DNA of 64,000 nucleotides. Source: Gongronella butleri. Lineage: Eukaryota; Mucoromycota; Mucoromycetes; Mucorales; Cunninghamellaceae. The number at the start of each line of letters is the position of its first letter. Position 1 is the stretch's first letter. The DNA lies in NCBI GenBank assembly GCA_025201375.1, contig JAIWZP010000001.1:1536501-1600500 (forward strand). Direction: 5' to 3'. This document shows, piece after piece, positions 11,616 through 23,077 of this stretch. Below the pieces are notes generated by a model, which ran no database searches, was not told where the DNA came from, and saw only the letters and a list, made by a program, of their open reading frames with translations. Both the position numbers and the translations under genes were made by a program.

Positions 11616-13237
11616 CGCCGTGGGATGTTTCTTGTGTAAAAGTTTGATAGCATTCTGAGGACCCATTTGTTCGATTTTGGTTTGGGAGCTGGCCACGGCT
11701 GTTTTTTTTTTTTTTTTTTCATTTGCCTGTGGCATTTCCCAGAGATGTTTGACAGCGTACATTTGCGTCCCACTCGGTTATCTGGCGTGCAATTTCACCT
11801 TCGGCATGCGTTTCGGCAGCTTGCAGGGCTTGCTTGATGCCCATGCAAATGGCATTTGACCAAATTTTGGTTTTCTCGACAGTGGTGGTTCCGTGCCTGC
11901 TTGAGCACCTCACGGTCATTTTACGACGCGTCCACTACGCGCGCCTGTACCGCTATCATAGTGTGCGCGTGATTGTCCCACTGGCAGCGAGATGGCACCG
12001 AATCTCCACAAAAGATATAGTTTTGTGACAGATGCATCATCAACAAAGCGCCATCTTGTACAATGGCCAGGTCATGTGCTTTGCGCTTACCCTGTCCCTC
12101 CCCCCTCCCTGTCCCCCCCCCCCACGCTTTTCCCAGATGCACAAGGGGCGCATTTCATCAGGTGCTTGTGGCACTTGTTTAGCGCCATTGTTGCTTGGAT
12201 GGGTCGCGCAGCGAGCGCTTTTTGCCGTGTGATTGGGCGCTGCCATCCCGCCCAATGAAGGCGGGGTGTCCCAAAAAAGAAAGCATTTGTGCCTCCCTCC
12301 TCGCTTCTTTTGTTTATCATGGTCCAATCGCCATGATTTGGATAATCTTATCAATCACACACACAAAAATGGCCTTTTTGTCTCCCTCTCTCTCTCTTTG
12401 GAGCATGGCCATGGCCAACAAGCAAGTCTTTGCAAGCACTTGGCGTCTGATCTTTTTTTTTCCCACCCATTGCATATTTTATATAATAATGATCGAGATG
12501 CGTGTATCCAGATGATGATGACCGCGTCTAGGCCCATGCCCATCGCATCAACAGATACACGCATCAGCGTTACGCCGCGCGCCACAGTGTTGCCCCGTTG
12601 GCCGTGCCGCACAAATAGATAATAGTGGGGTCGCAATCGCACTTTTTTTTTTTTTTTCCACGGCTCAGTACGCGCCGATGAGGTGATCAAAGATAAAACA
12701 TGCTAAAAAAAAGTGGAGCATCCCACATGTGATAAAAGAAAAAGGTGGGTCACTGATAAGCTGGAGGGCAAGCAATGAGACAGGGGCAAAAACTTGGCCT
12801 TGGCTGGGCCAGCTCCCGCGGAATTTTGGGCGCAGGCCCTGCAAAGAAACAAAAAAAAAAGGCCTCACTCAACAACAACACAAAAAGGCAAATCAAAATC
12901 ACACTGGCCTGATAACAGGGCAAAATAAGGGGGTTGCGCAAGGGAGGCTCCAATTTTTTTGCTTTGATCTGCCATCTTATCTTTCAATGGGCCGCACAAG
13001 GCAAGAAACGGGCCATTGCGGGATATTTTCCCCTTTGCAATCAATCATGAAAAAAACCTCGTTATCACTGGCCAATCGTCAGCTGGGTCTGTATCATAAA
13101 AATAAAGCCTTTTTCTGGCTCATCCCTTTGTTTTTCCTCATTCTCTTTCTTCTTTTTTACTTTTTTTTTTCTTTGCCTTTTTTTTTTCCTTCGCTTGCCG
13201 TTGATTCTTTTCACTTGCAAACCCCCTCTCTTGATTG

Positions 13238-13358
13238 GTAAGTTTGTCTTGCTTCAATGGGGCTCGAACGACAGCTGCTTAAAAAGTTTTGATTCTTTTT
13301 TGTTGTTGTTTTTTTTGCTAATTCGCGCACTTTTTTTTTTTTTTTTTTCTTTGTTTAG
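13238..13358 (+). other. Possible 5'-UTR intron of the GATA gene
   Basis: A consensus donor (GGTAAGTTTG) at 13238 and a T-rich tract ending TTTAG at 13358 lie between a pyrimidine-rich leader and the GATA start codon at 13465. Spacing and signals match the coding introns of this window, but nothing coding flanks it, so it is only a candidate. Confidence 0.35.
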
Positions 13359-13464
13359 CATCACACACGCTTGTTTTTCGATCAGATCTCTTTTTTCACC
13401 GACAGTTTATTTCTCGTCCCTGTTCGTCGCGTCCACGACCTTTTTTTTTTAATTCCACGCCAAC

Positions 13465-15000
13465 ATGACGGTCAAGTCGCCTTTTTACAATAAGCCTTCG
13501 ACGTCAACGAGTGTGGACTCCTGCCACAAGTGCCCGAGTATATCCGCCATGCCCGTTGAGGAACCATCCACTGCCCTCCGAATGTCGCCTGCTGTCGAGA
13601 ACCCTTTGGTTCAACAACAAGCCCAGACTTGCACGTCTGGCTTCGAAGCGAGTGTCTCGCAGCCTTCCAACAAGACCCATGTGCTTGCGCCCCGGCCTGG
13701 CACGCTGGGTCTTGACCCGAGTAGCTCCCGTGCTACGTCTTCGGACAATGGAAGCAACTGCCAGACGTCGTGCTCGAATTGTGGCACTACTGTCACGCCT
13801 CTTTGGCGCCGCTCTCCGCAAGGCGCCACCATCTGCAATGCGTGTGGCCTGTATCTCAAGGCCCGCAACACGACGCGCCCTCCTTGGCTCAAGCGCAAGG
13901 CAAACAAGCGTCCGCTCGTCATGCACACCGCACCAATTGCTCTTGCTCCGGCACCCATTGCCGCCAAGCTGCCCATCCAACCCACGCCTGCGGCTTTGCA
14001 CCCCATGCCACCCACCGCAAACACCACGACAATTGCGTCCGCGCCCGCCACGCCGCCCGCTTCCGACAGCGATGCATCGTCCACGACCGATGACGAAGCC
14101 GGTGCCTCGTCTTGCTCTGCCGACGGCCGTGCCATGACGTGCTTCAATTGCTCGACGACCACGACCCCCCTGTGGCGCCGCGATGGCGCGGGCAACACGA
14201 TCTGCAACGCGTGTGGCCTTTATTACAAGCTGCACAATGTGCATCGTCCCATCACCATGAAGCGCTCCATCATCAAACGTCGCAAGCGCGTCGCCGTGCC
14301 TGCCACCATGACGGCGCATCACCATCATTATCCCGTCAATGTCGTTGCCGCCATGCCTGCCCCCGTTGCCCCCGTTGCACCCGCCAAGCGCAATTCCGAG
14401 CAAATCGACCCGTTGGCCATCCCCGCGCCGAAACGCATGCATTTGCCCGTCGTGGCCAAGTCGCCGTCGCCCGACCCTGTCGAGCCCGATGCGTTCCATC
14501 GCTCGCACCACTTGCCATCGCCGCCTTTGCAGCCCATCAAGAGCAAATTGGCCGATCTGCTCAATCCCTCGTCAAACGACGACCAACACCATCAACCGCG
14601 CACCCATCGCTTGCCGTCCATGGCATCGTTGCCCGGCTTGCCGTCGCCTCCCATGATCCCCGACGACACCATGCATCCCCGCTCCGTGTCCCCGCCCCCC
14701 ACTTCCACCGCGGCTGATCAAAACACCTCAAACACCAACTCCACCTCCACCAATTCGTCCCACTCCGCCGTTGCCGCCGCCGCCTTTGCCACTGTGTCTG
14801 CCCTGCTCAACCCGACCGCCAATCGCAAACACACGCAGCAAATGTTGCAGGCCCATCGCCATGAATTGCAGCGTGAAGTCTCCCATTTGACCTCCATGTT
14901 GACCCGCACAACCGCCATGCTCGAGAACCTCGATCAGGTCATGGCCGTCACAAATGACGCGCCAAAGGCACGCTCCGACGCCATCCCCACCGTCGTCTGA
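13465..15000 (+). CDS. Two-finger GATA transcription factor
   Basis: Intronless 511-residue nuclear regulator with two GATA-type zinc fingers, each CX2CX17CX2C: finger 1 at Cys103/106/124/127 (LWRRSPQGATICNACGLYLK) and finger 2 at Cys226/229/247/250 (LWRRDGAGNTICNACGLYYK). Finger 2 is followed by the basic tail SIIKRRKRV. Two-finger fungal GATA factors are usually the siderophore/iron repressors (SRE, Urbs1, Fep1), and the RRSPQGATICNACGLYLKAR wording of finger 1 fits that group. However, the four-cysteine iron-sensing box normally between the fingers is missing: the ~98-residue linker is Ala/Pro/Thr-rich with a single Cys. A C-terminal heptad-like helix (HELQREVSHLTSMLTRTTAM, about residues 468-500) resembles the coiled coil of those repressors. 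Iron control is therefore likely by family but not proven. Confidence 0.9.
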   Translation: MTVKSPFYNKPSTSTSVDSCHKCPSISAMPVEEPSTALRMSPAVENPLVQQQAQTCTSGFEASVSQPSNKTHVLAPRPGTLGLDPSSSRATSSDNGSNCQTSCSNCGTTVTPLWRRSPQGATICNACGLYLKARNTTRPPWLKRKANKRPLVMHTAPIALAPAPIAAKLPIQPTPAALHPMPPTANTTTIASAPATPPASDSDASSTTDDEAGASSCSADGRAMTCFNCSTTTTPLWRRDGAGNTICNACGLYYKLHNVHRPITMKRSIIKRRKRVAVPATMTAHHHHYPVNVVAAMPAPVAPVAPAKRNSEQIDPLAIPAPKRMHLPVVAKSPSPDPVEPDAFHRSHHLPSPPLQPIKSKLADLLNPSSNDDQHHQPRTHRLPSMASLPGLPSPPMIPDDTMHPRSVSPPPTSTAADQNTSNTNSTSTNSSHSAVAAAAFATVSALLNPTANRKHTQQMLQAHRHELQREVSHLTSMLTRTTAMLENLDQVMAVTNDAPKARSDAIPTVV

Positions 15001-15333
15001 TTCGCCTTTTTTTTTTATTTTTATTTTTCAAAAAAATGTCAAATCTTGTCCCTGATTTCTTTTTTCTCTGTTGCCCAATTGAAAGAATCAATTAAAATGA
15101 CTCTCCTCCCCCTTTTCTAAAACGAGTGTGTGTGATTTGTTTTAGGTGAGCAATTGCCATGGGGGCCAGACCCAATGCGGAAACCAGATGCACACAAAGT
15201 GAAAAGAGCCATGACTCAAAGCCAGCATGACAAAATAAGAACGCCGTGTGAACAATGGACGAGGGGGGGGCCTAGCTTGTTTGATCTTTTTTTTTTTTTT
15301 TTTTTTTGTTCCAGTGGCATCGCGCTCCATGCG

Positions 15334-15369
<36 letters not shown>

Positions 15370-15963
15370 AAAGGATGATCGATTAGCCTTGGCGCCAAAC
15401 GAGTGTACCCCTCCCCCCACGCGTCCCCCGGTCCAAATGGCCAAGAACTGGACCGCGGACCTCGTATTTTAGCGCTTGTTCTCGCTTTTTTTTAATGATG
15501 AGGAGAGGAATGTTGCATTTCGGATGGGATGACACTTTTTTTTTTCGTCTGGTCCCTCGGAACCCTTTTTTTGACTTACCATCATTTTCAACCCTTTTAC
15601 TCACGGCTCCAGCCAATCACGTTTGTCATCAGTAATGCAGCCCATTGCCAAGTTCGGGTGGATGACAAAAATAAAATCGAAAAAGGGAGAGATGGTCCAC
15701 ACCCCACGGAAGCAGTGTGCGCCCAGTGTCGGCCGCATTCGCTCTCTCACTCATGTGCGTTCCAAAATGGGGGGTGCATGACCAAAAAGGTGGGGGAGTG
15801 AAGAAAAAACCCTGCTTAAAAGGCGAACGACGCCCTCTTTATTTGTACACCTTTTCTTTTCGTCTTTTTTTTTTTTTTATCCTTTTGCTTTTTCCATCCT
15901 TTGCCTCCTATACCCCACTTTTTTTTCATCTCTTTTCCCCTTTCCATTTGCTCTATTTACGCC
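15001..15963. other. Intergenic region GATA-bHLH
   Basis: Homopolymer-rich DNA (long T runs at 15286-15306 and 15338-15362). A pyrimidine-rich leader (15850-15960) runs up to the bHLH start codon. A poly(A)-like ATTAAA lies near 15090 for the GATA gene. No gene seen. Confidence 0.5.
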
Positions 15964-17094
15964 ATGACTGAATCAATAGAATACGACGAGAACTATGACC
16001 CTAGCCACAAATCGTCCAGTATCAATAGTATCGATAGCATCCCATCGCTGTGCAGCACATCCACCGCCGGCGAGCAAGATGACGAGCTAAAGGAGCCCTC
16101 GCTCATTGATCGTAAGTTTTTTTTTTTTTTTTTTAAAAAAAAAACGAAAAAAAAATGAAAAAAAGCGCGCCGCGGCGCGCCGTTGCATCAGCATGAATCA
16201 TGACTCAACCCTTGTCCTCCAATTAGAATGGGTCAACGAGGTCCCTTTGGATTCAAAGCGCACCGCGTCCTTGTCCATTCCTTTTGACGACGAAACAGCC
16301 GCGTTTGACCTGACCGCCAACTTTGTGGAGCCTGCCTTGCTCGCTGTCGCCACGGTAAGATCACTCAATGGCGCATGGTCAAAACGAAAAAATAAGATAC
16401 GATTTTCTGACTTTTTTTCCTCGTTTTTTTTTTTTTAAAAAATAATAATTAGGCACAGGTGCAAAAGAAAGCGGATGACACAGCGACTGTTGCTATGCAA
16501 GCGGATGCCAAGGCCGGGTGCCTATCCAAGGACGAGCGACGCGCAAATCACATTGCGTCCGAGCAAAAGCGACGCCAAAACATCAAGAATGGCTTCCAGC
16601 AAATGACGGAGCTGATCCCGAGCTTGAAGAACATGCCGCACAGCAAGAGCACCATCCTGTTCAAGGCCGCCGACTACATCAAGCACTGCGAGAAGCGCAA
16701 CAAGGGCCTCCGTGAGCGCCTAAGACAATTGCAGCAGCGCCTCGCCCTCACATCCATGGCTTATGACCGCGTCACCCCCAATTCCTATGTATCCACACAA
16801 AAACGCATCCGACTCTTGCAACAGCAGCTTCTCCAGCAGCAGCGTCTCTTACTCTTGCACAACATCCTTCCCCCAGGCATGAATGCCCAACCCGCGCCCC
16901 AACTGACCCACGCCAATCACAACTTTATGCAAAACACGTCCATGCTCATGCAGCAGCAACAGCAGCAGCACTCGGCCATCACTATGCCTTCGTCACCGAC
17001 GTTTGCTTCCACGCCATGCTTGAACATACCCGCCGACGATGAAGACGCGTCGTACCATCAGCATCAGCAACCTTTTCTTCAATTCCACTCTTAA
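15964..17094 (+). CDS. bHLH (leucine-zipper-like) transcription factor
   Basis: Predicted nuclear E-box-binding factor, 305 residues from exons 15964-16111, 16227-16354 and 16453-17094. The basic region NHIASEQKRRQNIK carries His125, Glu129 and Arg133, the H-E-R set that reads CACGTG. Helix 1 (GFQQMTELIPSL), a short loop and helix 2 (KSTILFKAADYIKHCEKRNK) follow to about residue 177, then a leucine-rich extension (GLRERLRQLQQRLAL) that could act as a zipper. The wording QNIKNGFQQMTELIP resembles Mlx/Max and the fungal Ino4 group; the exact orthologue is not clear. The N-terminal 90 residues are acidic; the C-terminus is Gln/His-rich with poly-Q. Exon 3 could start at either of two in-frame AGs 6 bp apart. 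AATAAA lies about 75 bp past the stop. Confidence 0.87.
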
Positions 17095-17644
17095 ATAACA
17101 CAAAAACAAAAAAACAAAAAACAAAAAACAAAAAAAATCTATGCTTATCAATTGCCAACCCTTGCATCAATAAATTCTTCATGTCATTGCTGCCTTTTTG
17201 TACTTCATTACCATCGTTGTGTCCTCATTGCCGCGTCGCGCGTCGCATAATTTCCCGAATGGCAGCCAATGGCACCTTCAGGGACCATGCCAGTGATTTT
17301 TTTCTCGTTTCAAGTGCAAGAGCGCAAAATGAATCGAATCATGGACGTCGTGGCGCTTAAAAAAAGGCGATTTTTTGAAAAAGAATGGCTTTTTTTTTTT
17401 CGTACAAAACGGCCGTTCACGCTCATCATGAGGCGTCCAGGTGCGCGTTGCCTGATACTGGCGGCGAAAATGAAAAAAAAAAAAAAAAAAAAAAAAAAAA
17501 AGCGGGGCGGGGTTCTCCGACCCTGGCCAATTCCGGCTTCTTCTTTGCTCAGTACGCTTTTTCTTGCCAACTCGACGTCCTATCCGGTCCCTTCGTTTGC
17601 CCTCTCCCCCTTCCGTCCACCCTTCCCTCACGCCGCGCTTCCAC
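17095..17644. other. Intergenic region bHLH-Mmm1
   Basis: Starts with CAAAAA repeats in the bHLH 3' UTR, an AATAAA near 17170, then a long A run (17473-17502). C/T-rich leader before the Mmm1 start. No gene seen. Confidence 0.5.
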
Positions 17645-18183
17645 ATGGATATCGAAGAGGATATCAAAGACCTGCTGCAATTCTACACAAGTAGCGGCCA
17701 GGCGTCGTGTCAATACGTGCGTGTCGTCTCGTTTGTCCAAGGCCTTGTCATCGGCCAGCTCAGCGTGCTGATCGTGCTTGTCTTTGCTGTGCGCTATCTC
17801 TTTATGGAGGACGTCAAGCGCGTCAAAAAGGTAAGAAAAAAAAGAAAAAACGAGAGAAAAGGAGGCCAAAACCGTGTTTAATGCCCCAATTTCAAATTTT
17901 CATGCCTACAGAGATACCTGCCGTCGCGCCTGTCGACGACCCCATCGATGCGCACGAACCCCGCGGCCGCCAACACACCGCCTGCGTCGCTCATCACGGC
18001 AAAGACCTATTACGATATCATCCATCACCCTCCCGAGAGCACAGATTGGCTCAATGTCCTCTTTGCCCAAGCAATTCACCAGTATCGCGACGACGCGCAG
18101 ATCAACGACCGTCTCAAGGTCGCCATCACCGAAATGCTCAATGGCGGCTTGCGCCCTGGCTTTGTCGTACGTGCCAAAAAGAA

Positions 18184-18218
<35 letters not shown>

Positions 18219-19130
18219 ACACGTCCAATTGACGCTTTTTTTTTTTTTTTGGTTTTCAATGGGCAGGGCCCGATTTTGGTGACGGATTTGAATCTTGGCG
18301 ACGAATTCCCCATCTTGAACAATGCACGCATTCGGCCGTCGGACGAATTGGGCTCGATGGTAAAGGATTAGTTCATGGGAGCGAAAACAGACAGAACGGG
18401 GGCGTGTCTTTGGTGTGTGTGAGAGTGCGCGCGTGTGTGCGTGTATGCAAATGCAAACAAACAACTGACCACGCTTCCTGTTTCTCACTTCTCACTTTTA
18501 GCACGCCGAAATCGACTTTGAGTACAATGATCAAGTGACGCTTGGCATTGAGACCCAAGTCATCCTGAATTGGCCCCGCATCGCCATTGCTGCACTGCCC
18601 GTGTCCTTGGTCGTGTCGGTCGTCCGCTTCTCTGGCACCGTACGTTTGGCAAAGAGTCGCTCTCCACATGTGAAAAAAAAACCGCCTGACACCGCCTTTT
18701 TCTGCTTTTTTAGCTGACCATTGAGATGATCAACCCGCCAAAGACATCGACCAAGCCCGACAAGCCCTTGGAAAGATACATTGCCATTTCGTCGCATCCT
18801 GATTTCATCTTGGATTTGCAGGTGCAATCGCTCATTGGCTCCAAAACTAAACTCGAAGATATCCCAAAGCTGACGGATCTCATCCAGACAAAGCTGCGCA
18901 ACACATACATCGACAAGCTGGTGTACCCGACCTTTGTCAAGGTCAAGGTGCCCGCCATGTTCCAGGATCGCCGACAAGACGCGCAAAACACTCAAAATAC
19001 ACACGAGCACGCCACCACAGGCGATTTGCCATCCCAGCAGCCCGCGCCTCAACAACCATTACAGCCTCAAAAACCCAATGACGCGTCCCACGCCACGATA
19101 CACAGTGAAAAAGAACAGGTGGTGCTTTGA
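17645..19130 (+). CDS. mmm1: Mmm1-like ERMES subunit (SMP domain)
   Basis: ER-anchored core subunit of the ER-mitochondria encounter structure; its SMP domain pairs with Mdm12/Mdm34 to move phospholipids (family knowledge). Exons 17645-17830, 17912-18166, 18267-18359, 18502-18639 and 18714-19130 give 362 residues. A short luminal N-terminus is followed by one membrane segment (GLVIGQLSVLIVLVFAVRYL, about residues 31-50). The SMP domain starts near residue 90 (WLNVLFAQAIHQYR) and shows the Mmm1 signatures WPRIAIAALPVSLVVSVVRF, FSGTLTIEM, HPDFILDLQVQSLIGSKTKL and DKLVYPTFVKVKVPAMF. The last ~45 residues are Gln/Pro/Asn-rich and unconserved. Intron 3 contains a TG-rich stretch (18407-18447). Upstream leader is C/T-rich. 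Confidence 0.95.
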
Positions 19131-21246
19131 AGCTCTTTTACCCCACATTTTGGATTTCTTTTTTCTTTTTTTCTATTTCACACGTCTGATTTCCTCACGC
19201 GCTTTCTGTTTTTGCACGTTCTTCATGCCCCTCACCCCCCCACTCTCTCGCCTCATTTTACCTTTGTGTACATAGTTTTCTTAATTTTTTTGTATTGATG
19301 GATACACGCGCTTTTTCTTTTTATCTTGTCACGCGTCACGCGTCCATGTGATGCTTGCTGTGCAAATAAAAAACAAGCCCACTGCCTTGTATTTGGAAAG
19401 AAATCTGATCATGATTCTTGGTTTGGTTGTACCACATTGAAGAAAGTCAAAAGGACATCTTGTCGTTTGAACATTTGTGCTTGATCCAAAAGATTCACAT
19501 GCAAGCACCCGGAGGCACTTTAGCAAACGGCGTGCACGGCATGCCATTCACGTGTCGCCCGCTTTGTTCTGTCCAATGCCCTTGCAGAGACGTGTTTTTG
19601 GCAAATCCTCTCCTCCCCCTCCCCCCCCCATTTTCTCTCTCTCTGTCTCTCCCTTGCTCTTGGCCATCTGCAAGCTCAAATGGGCACCGACGCGGCCGCG
19701 TGATGTCAATGGCAAATTGGTTGGTTCACTGAGCATGGGCACGACATCCCATGGCAGGTTTCGTCGCAAATCCCAATTTTGGCCGCGTCGTCCCACCCTG
19801 GTCCCTTTCTACTTTTTTATTTTCTACGAACAGGTGCGCTAGATTTCTGGCAGCACGGGGCGGCTTGTCTTCAAAGTGTTACTGAGCTCTTTTTCGAGAT
19901 GTGCGTTAAATAGCTCGGCAGATTCATGCTGAGCGCGCTTCTTTTGCCACTGGACGGGTCGGCATCAAGACTCGGCAACTGATAATGATAACCGGGGCGC
20001 AATTCTGATAGACAACGCTTTTAAAAAAACGCGACGGACTAGTACGTCATTGCCGGTCACTTTGCAAAACTCACACAAAGCGAAAAACATCGCATGATGA
20101 GACAAAACGATGACAAGGGGCACAGCACACAAGACCTGCCCAGACCAGCGCTAGTTATTCTCGAACGGCATCATTGGGGCGCCATTTTGAAGTCTCGGTT
20201 GCCACGCATTTCGAATAAAACGTTATTTTTCCTCATAGCCAAGCACATCCGATACGCCAATGGATGCCTTTCGTGCCCAATTATTCGACGTCATCGTGCC
20301 TAGCCCTAGCTTGAGCCCTCACGTATGTTTCCACGTCGAATTGGCGCGACCAGTCACCAATTTTGACCAATTTTTTTTTCTACCACATGCCAAATCTGCT
20401 GCATTTCTTATTTTACACTTATCATCAATAGCCACGTACGCGTCCACGTCGTGCTCTTTCTTACGGCTTGTGTTTCAAGGCGGGGTGCTCAATTTTCGTC
20501 GAGCTGATCCTAGGTTGGAAACAGGACCAAACCCGCCAGATTGCATTTTGCCCCAAACTCAATCAATGGCCTCCTGACTACAATGCCATCTCTTTATTGG
20601 TAAAACAAGGTGTGTCTCGTACTGTGTGGGTGAGTGGTACAGCAAATGGTTGACTGATCCCCTTCAAAAAGTCATGGTTTTTGAATATGGTATTGCACAC
20701 CTTTTTTTGCTCATTCATTGAGGCGCGTCCAAAAATAAAAAGCCTAGACAGCATGACAAGGTGTAGAAGGTGCGGTGTTTAAATGGCCCTTGGCCATGCC
20801 GCAAAAGGCACAGCTGCAAGATCAGAAGGTGGGGTGGTACAAGTTTTTTTTTTGACGTGCAAACTCCAGCACGCTAGCACCCGTGGCGTCTGGTCACTGT
20901 GGTTCCACACACACTTATACACCGCGCACTCGGAGCCATCTATGCCCATTAAAAGTGATCGTCGTTTGCCTTGTACACCACACAATGCAGCGTTTTCGTG
21001 TCATTTTAGCTCGGTGAGCATCCCCGGCGTGCCCAGGAGCCGCCAATGCCCGGCCATTGCCTGCCTTTCAATGTGCATAGCCTCCATGAGCCAAGAAAAA
21101 TAAGCAATGGCTAATCGTACAATGTAAGTTTTTAATCAAAAAGTATAAAGGCAGGAATCTACAAATAATGGAAAGGTGGAGGGAGAAGGGAAGACAAACA
21201 AACGGATAAAAAAATGAGGCTCAGCCTCGACAGACGGGAAAATGAT
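19131..21246. other. Gene-free stretch downstream of Mmm1
   Basis: About 2.1 kb. AATAAA at 19364-19370 fits the Mmm1 3' end. Open frames here are short, overlap on both strands and show no motifs. I see no RNA gene. Confidence 0.45.
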
Positions 21247-22361
21247 TCAATTCGGGTTGCTGACATGGCCGCAGGCGTCGCATGTGCGTAATTTTTCCGT
21301 GGTGGCAAACTTTTCGACAATGGGTTTCAGTTGCGAACCAAGATCTGTGCAGTGGAAGGACTCCTCAAAGATGATCTTTCGGCATTCTTCGTTCTCACAG
21401 TACCATCGCAAGCGATCTATTCATAAAAGAAAATCAAAAAAAAAAAAAGAACGAGACACAAAAAGATGAGTCATTTGATCATCTTTTGCACAGCTTTGCC
21501 ACCTTTTGCCTCACCTGTGTGATGTTCAAGGCGCTCGCGCTCGACGACAAGACCGATGGTGTCGGCAAATCGCACCGGGTTGTGTGGCACATTGGCTAAG
21601 CAAAATTCAAAAAAAAGAGATGAGAGATCAAATGGATGACAAAGCGACCAAGTGGTCATGCCACCACGCGTAACTTCTGCCTCTCTATCTCTCTCCAATA
21701 CACAGCCGCAGCAACCCGGAGAATGGGGGCAAAATTAGCCAGGGGGTTCCACGAATGAGCACATCCCTGTTCCCCTTGACGCCAATTGGGCCCCCTTTTG
21801 CTTCACACAGGTATGAGTCACTTACGAGGCAGCAAGAACATGTCGCCCTCGTTGACATGGATCTCCTTGAATTCGCCATCATCGACGACCTTGATGAGCA
21901 AGGTGCCTTTGACTTGATAGAACCATTCCTGAAAACAAACAAAAAAAGAAAAAAAAAGAAATGAGCCATTGGCGAGCGTCCACGGCAAGCCCAGGCTTCT
22001 TGGTGCAACCCTCGTACCTCGGTTTCGTTTATATGGTAGTCGGACCGCTTGTTGGGTCCGCCAACGACCATAATGATCGTGTCCTGGCCACGGAACAAGA
22101 GGTAGTTGTTGATAGGTGGCTGCAGCTTGTCGCCATTCTCGGCAAGCCACTTGGTAAAGTTAATAGGAGGCCCCAGCATCAACGGCAAGTCTGGAATGTA
22201 GACAGTCGAGGAAATGGAAAAGAAAAAAAAAAAAAAGAGAAAGAGAAACCTGGAAAAAATAATAAATTGACAGGCAAACAGCAGCTTATCAAGCGAAATC
22301 ACGGGGTTTGATTGGCTGTACCTCGGAGATCGGTTGATCGCATCACCGACACCGAAAACAT
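21247..22361 (-). CDS. bna1: 3-hydroxyanthranilate 3,4-dioxygenase
   Basis: Non-haem Fe(II) enzyme that opens the ring of 3-hydroxyanthranilate to the quinolinate precursor in de novo NAD synthesis from tryptophan; cytosolic. Exons 22361-22322, 22190-22018, 21928-21826, 21595-21515 and 21416-21247 give 188 residues. The cupin core is clear: [37 protein letters not shown] and [20 protein letters not shown]. Iron ligands are His66, Glu72 and His110, with the same 6- and 38-residue spacing as the well-studied bacterial enzyme. The C-terminus carries Cys residues in [10 protein letters not shown] and CDACG, like the extra metal site of bacterial and fungal enzymes that animals lack. The small first exon adds [16 protein letters not shown] before the usual start; a start at the Met of LMLGPPINF is the alternative. 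Confidence 0.93.
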
Positions 22362-23077
22362 GGAGCGAGCACAGACAAACAAAAAAAAAAAAAAAAAAAA
22401 AAAAAGGCCCTCAATCCACGTGAGTAACGTCCGTTTTGCATGCATGATTTTCTGCCTGCACGTGCTAAAATCTTCCTTTTGTCCGGCCCAATTTCACGTC
22501 TCAATTACGATACTGATGCCTTGTCTCTCTGACTTGCTCGCGTTTTTTTATTGTCAAGCCTGCTGGCAAAGAGGTCACGTGGCGCTCGACGCAGGAAAAT
22601 TGACGTGCCCAGTGAATTGAATCATCAATTGGGTTTCTTTTGCTCACATAAGGCATGCCTGCAGATTTCAAATTCAAAAATGCTGTCTTGCTATTTGCCT
22701 ATTTTCTCAATGGCAATCGTCCGTGCCGTTCTGGAGACATAATTGTTTTATCATATTTTGGATCTCGAAATCGTCAGCAGGGCTCATTTTCCGATTTTTG
22801 TTTGGTTGTGCGCCTCAATCATTTGTGGTACCGGCGAGCCCATCACTATAGTACTCGCTCATCCTGCTCACTAAGATAATTCTCGATTGCAGCGCGTTTT
22901 GGGATACTGCGGAGCTCGCAGTGGCTGATTGACCGTTGAAAACCGATTTTCGCTTGAAAAAGACCACCTCATAAAGGTTTTCTCCTGATGAGCTGGTCCC
23001 AAATTTTGATCAGAAATTCTCATTTTTATTTCAACCACAAGGTGAAGACGCAAAAAGGATTAAACGAATGGTGTTCT
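22362..23077. other. Intergenic region BNA1-DNA-PKcs
   Basis: Promoter side of the dioxygenase and 3' side of the DNA-PKcs gene. Begins with an A run (22380-22405). A minus-strand frame at 23053-22871 (KTFMRWSFSSENRFSTVNQP and flanks) shows no recognised homology. No gene assigned. Confidence 0.4.

Larger units (their letters stand above)
8675..13464. other. Gene-free island between PEBP and GATA genes
   Basis: About 4.8 kb with no reading frame that shows family motifs, normal exon structure or sustained coding character. The first 3 kb are unusual: TACTGTA/TACAGTA words recur about every 100-200 bp (see repeat entry). From about 11.7 kb the composition returns to that of other intergenic DNA, with C-, T- and A-runs, and the last 300 bp are pyrimidine-rich leader of the GATA gene. 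A tRNA-B-box-like GGTTCGAAGCC at 11339 has no cloverleaf partner. Confidence 0.5.

Noticed and set aside
12729..13241. Plus-strand frame of 170 codons upstream of the GATA gene
   Set aside because: Its second half is the T/C-rich leader and the first half is low-complexity; no homology or splice link to the GATA gene.
13504..14511. Long minus-strand frame of 335 codons over the GATA gene
   Set aside because: It is the mirror of a strongly coding, codon-biased plus-strand gene and has Arg/Gly/His-rich shadow composition with no motif.
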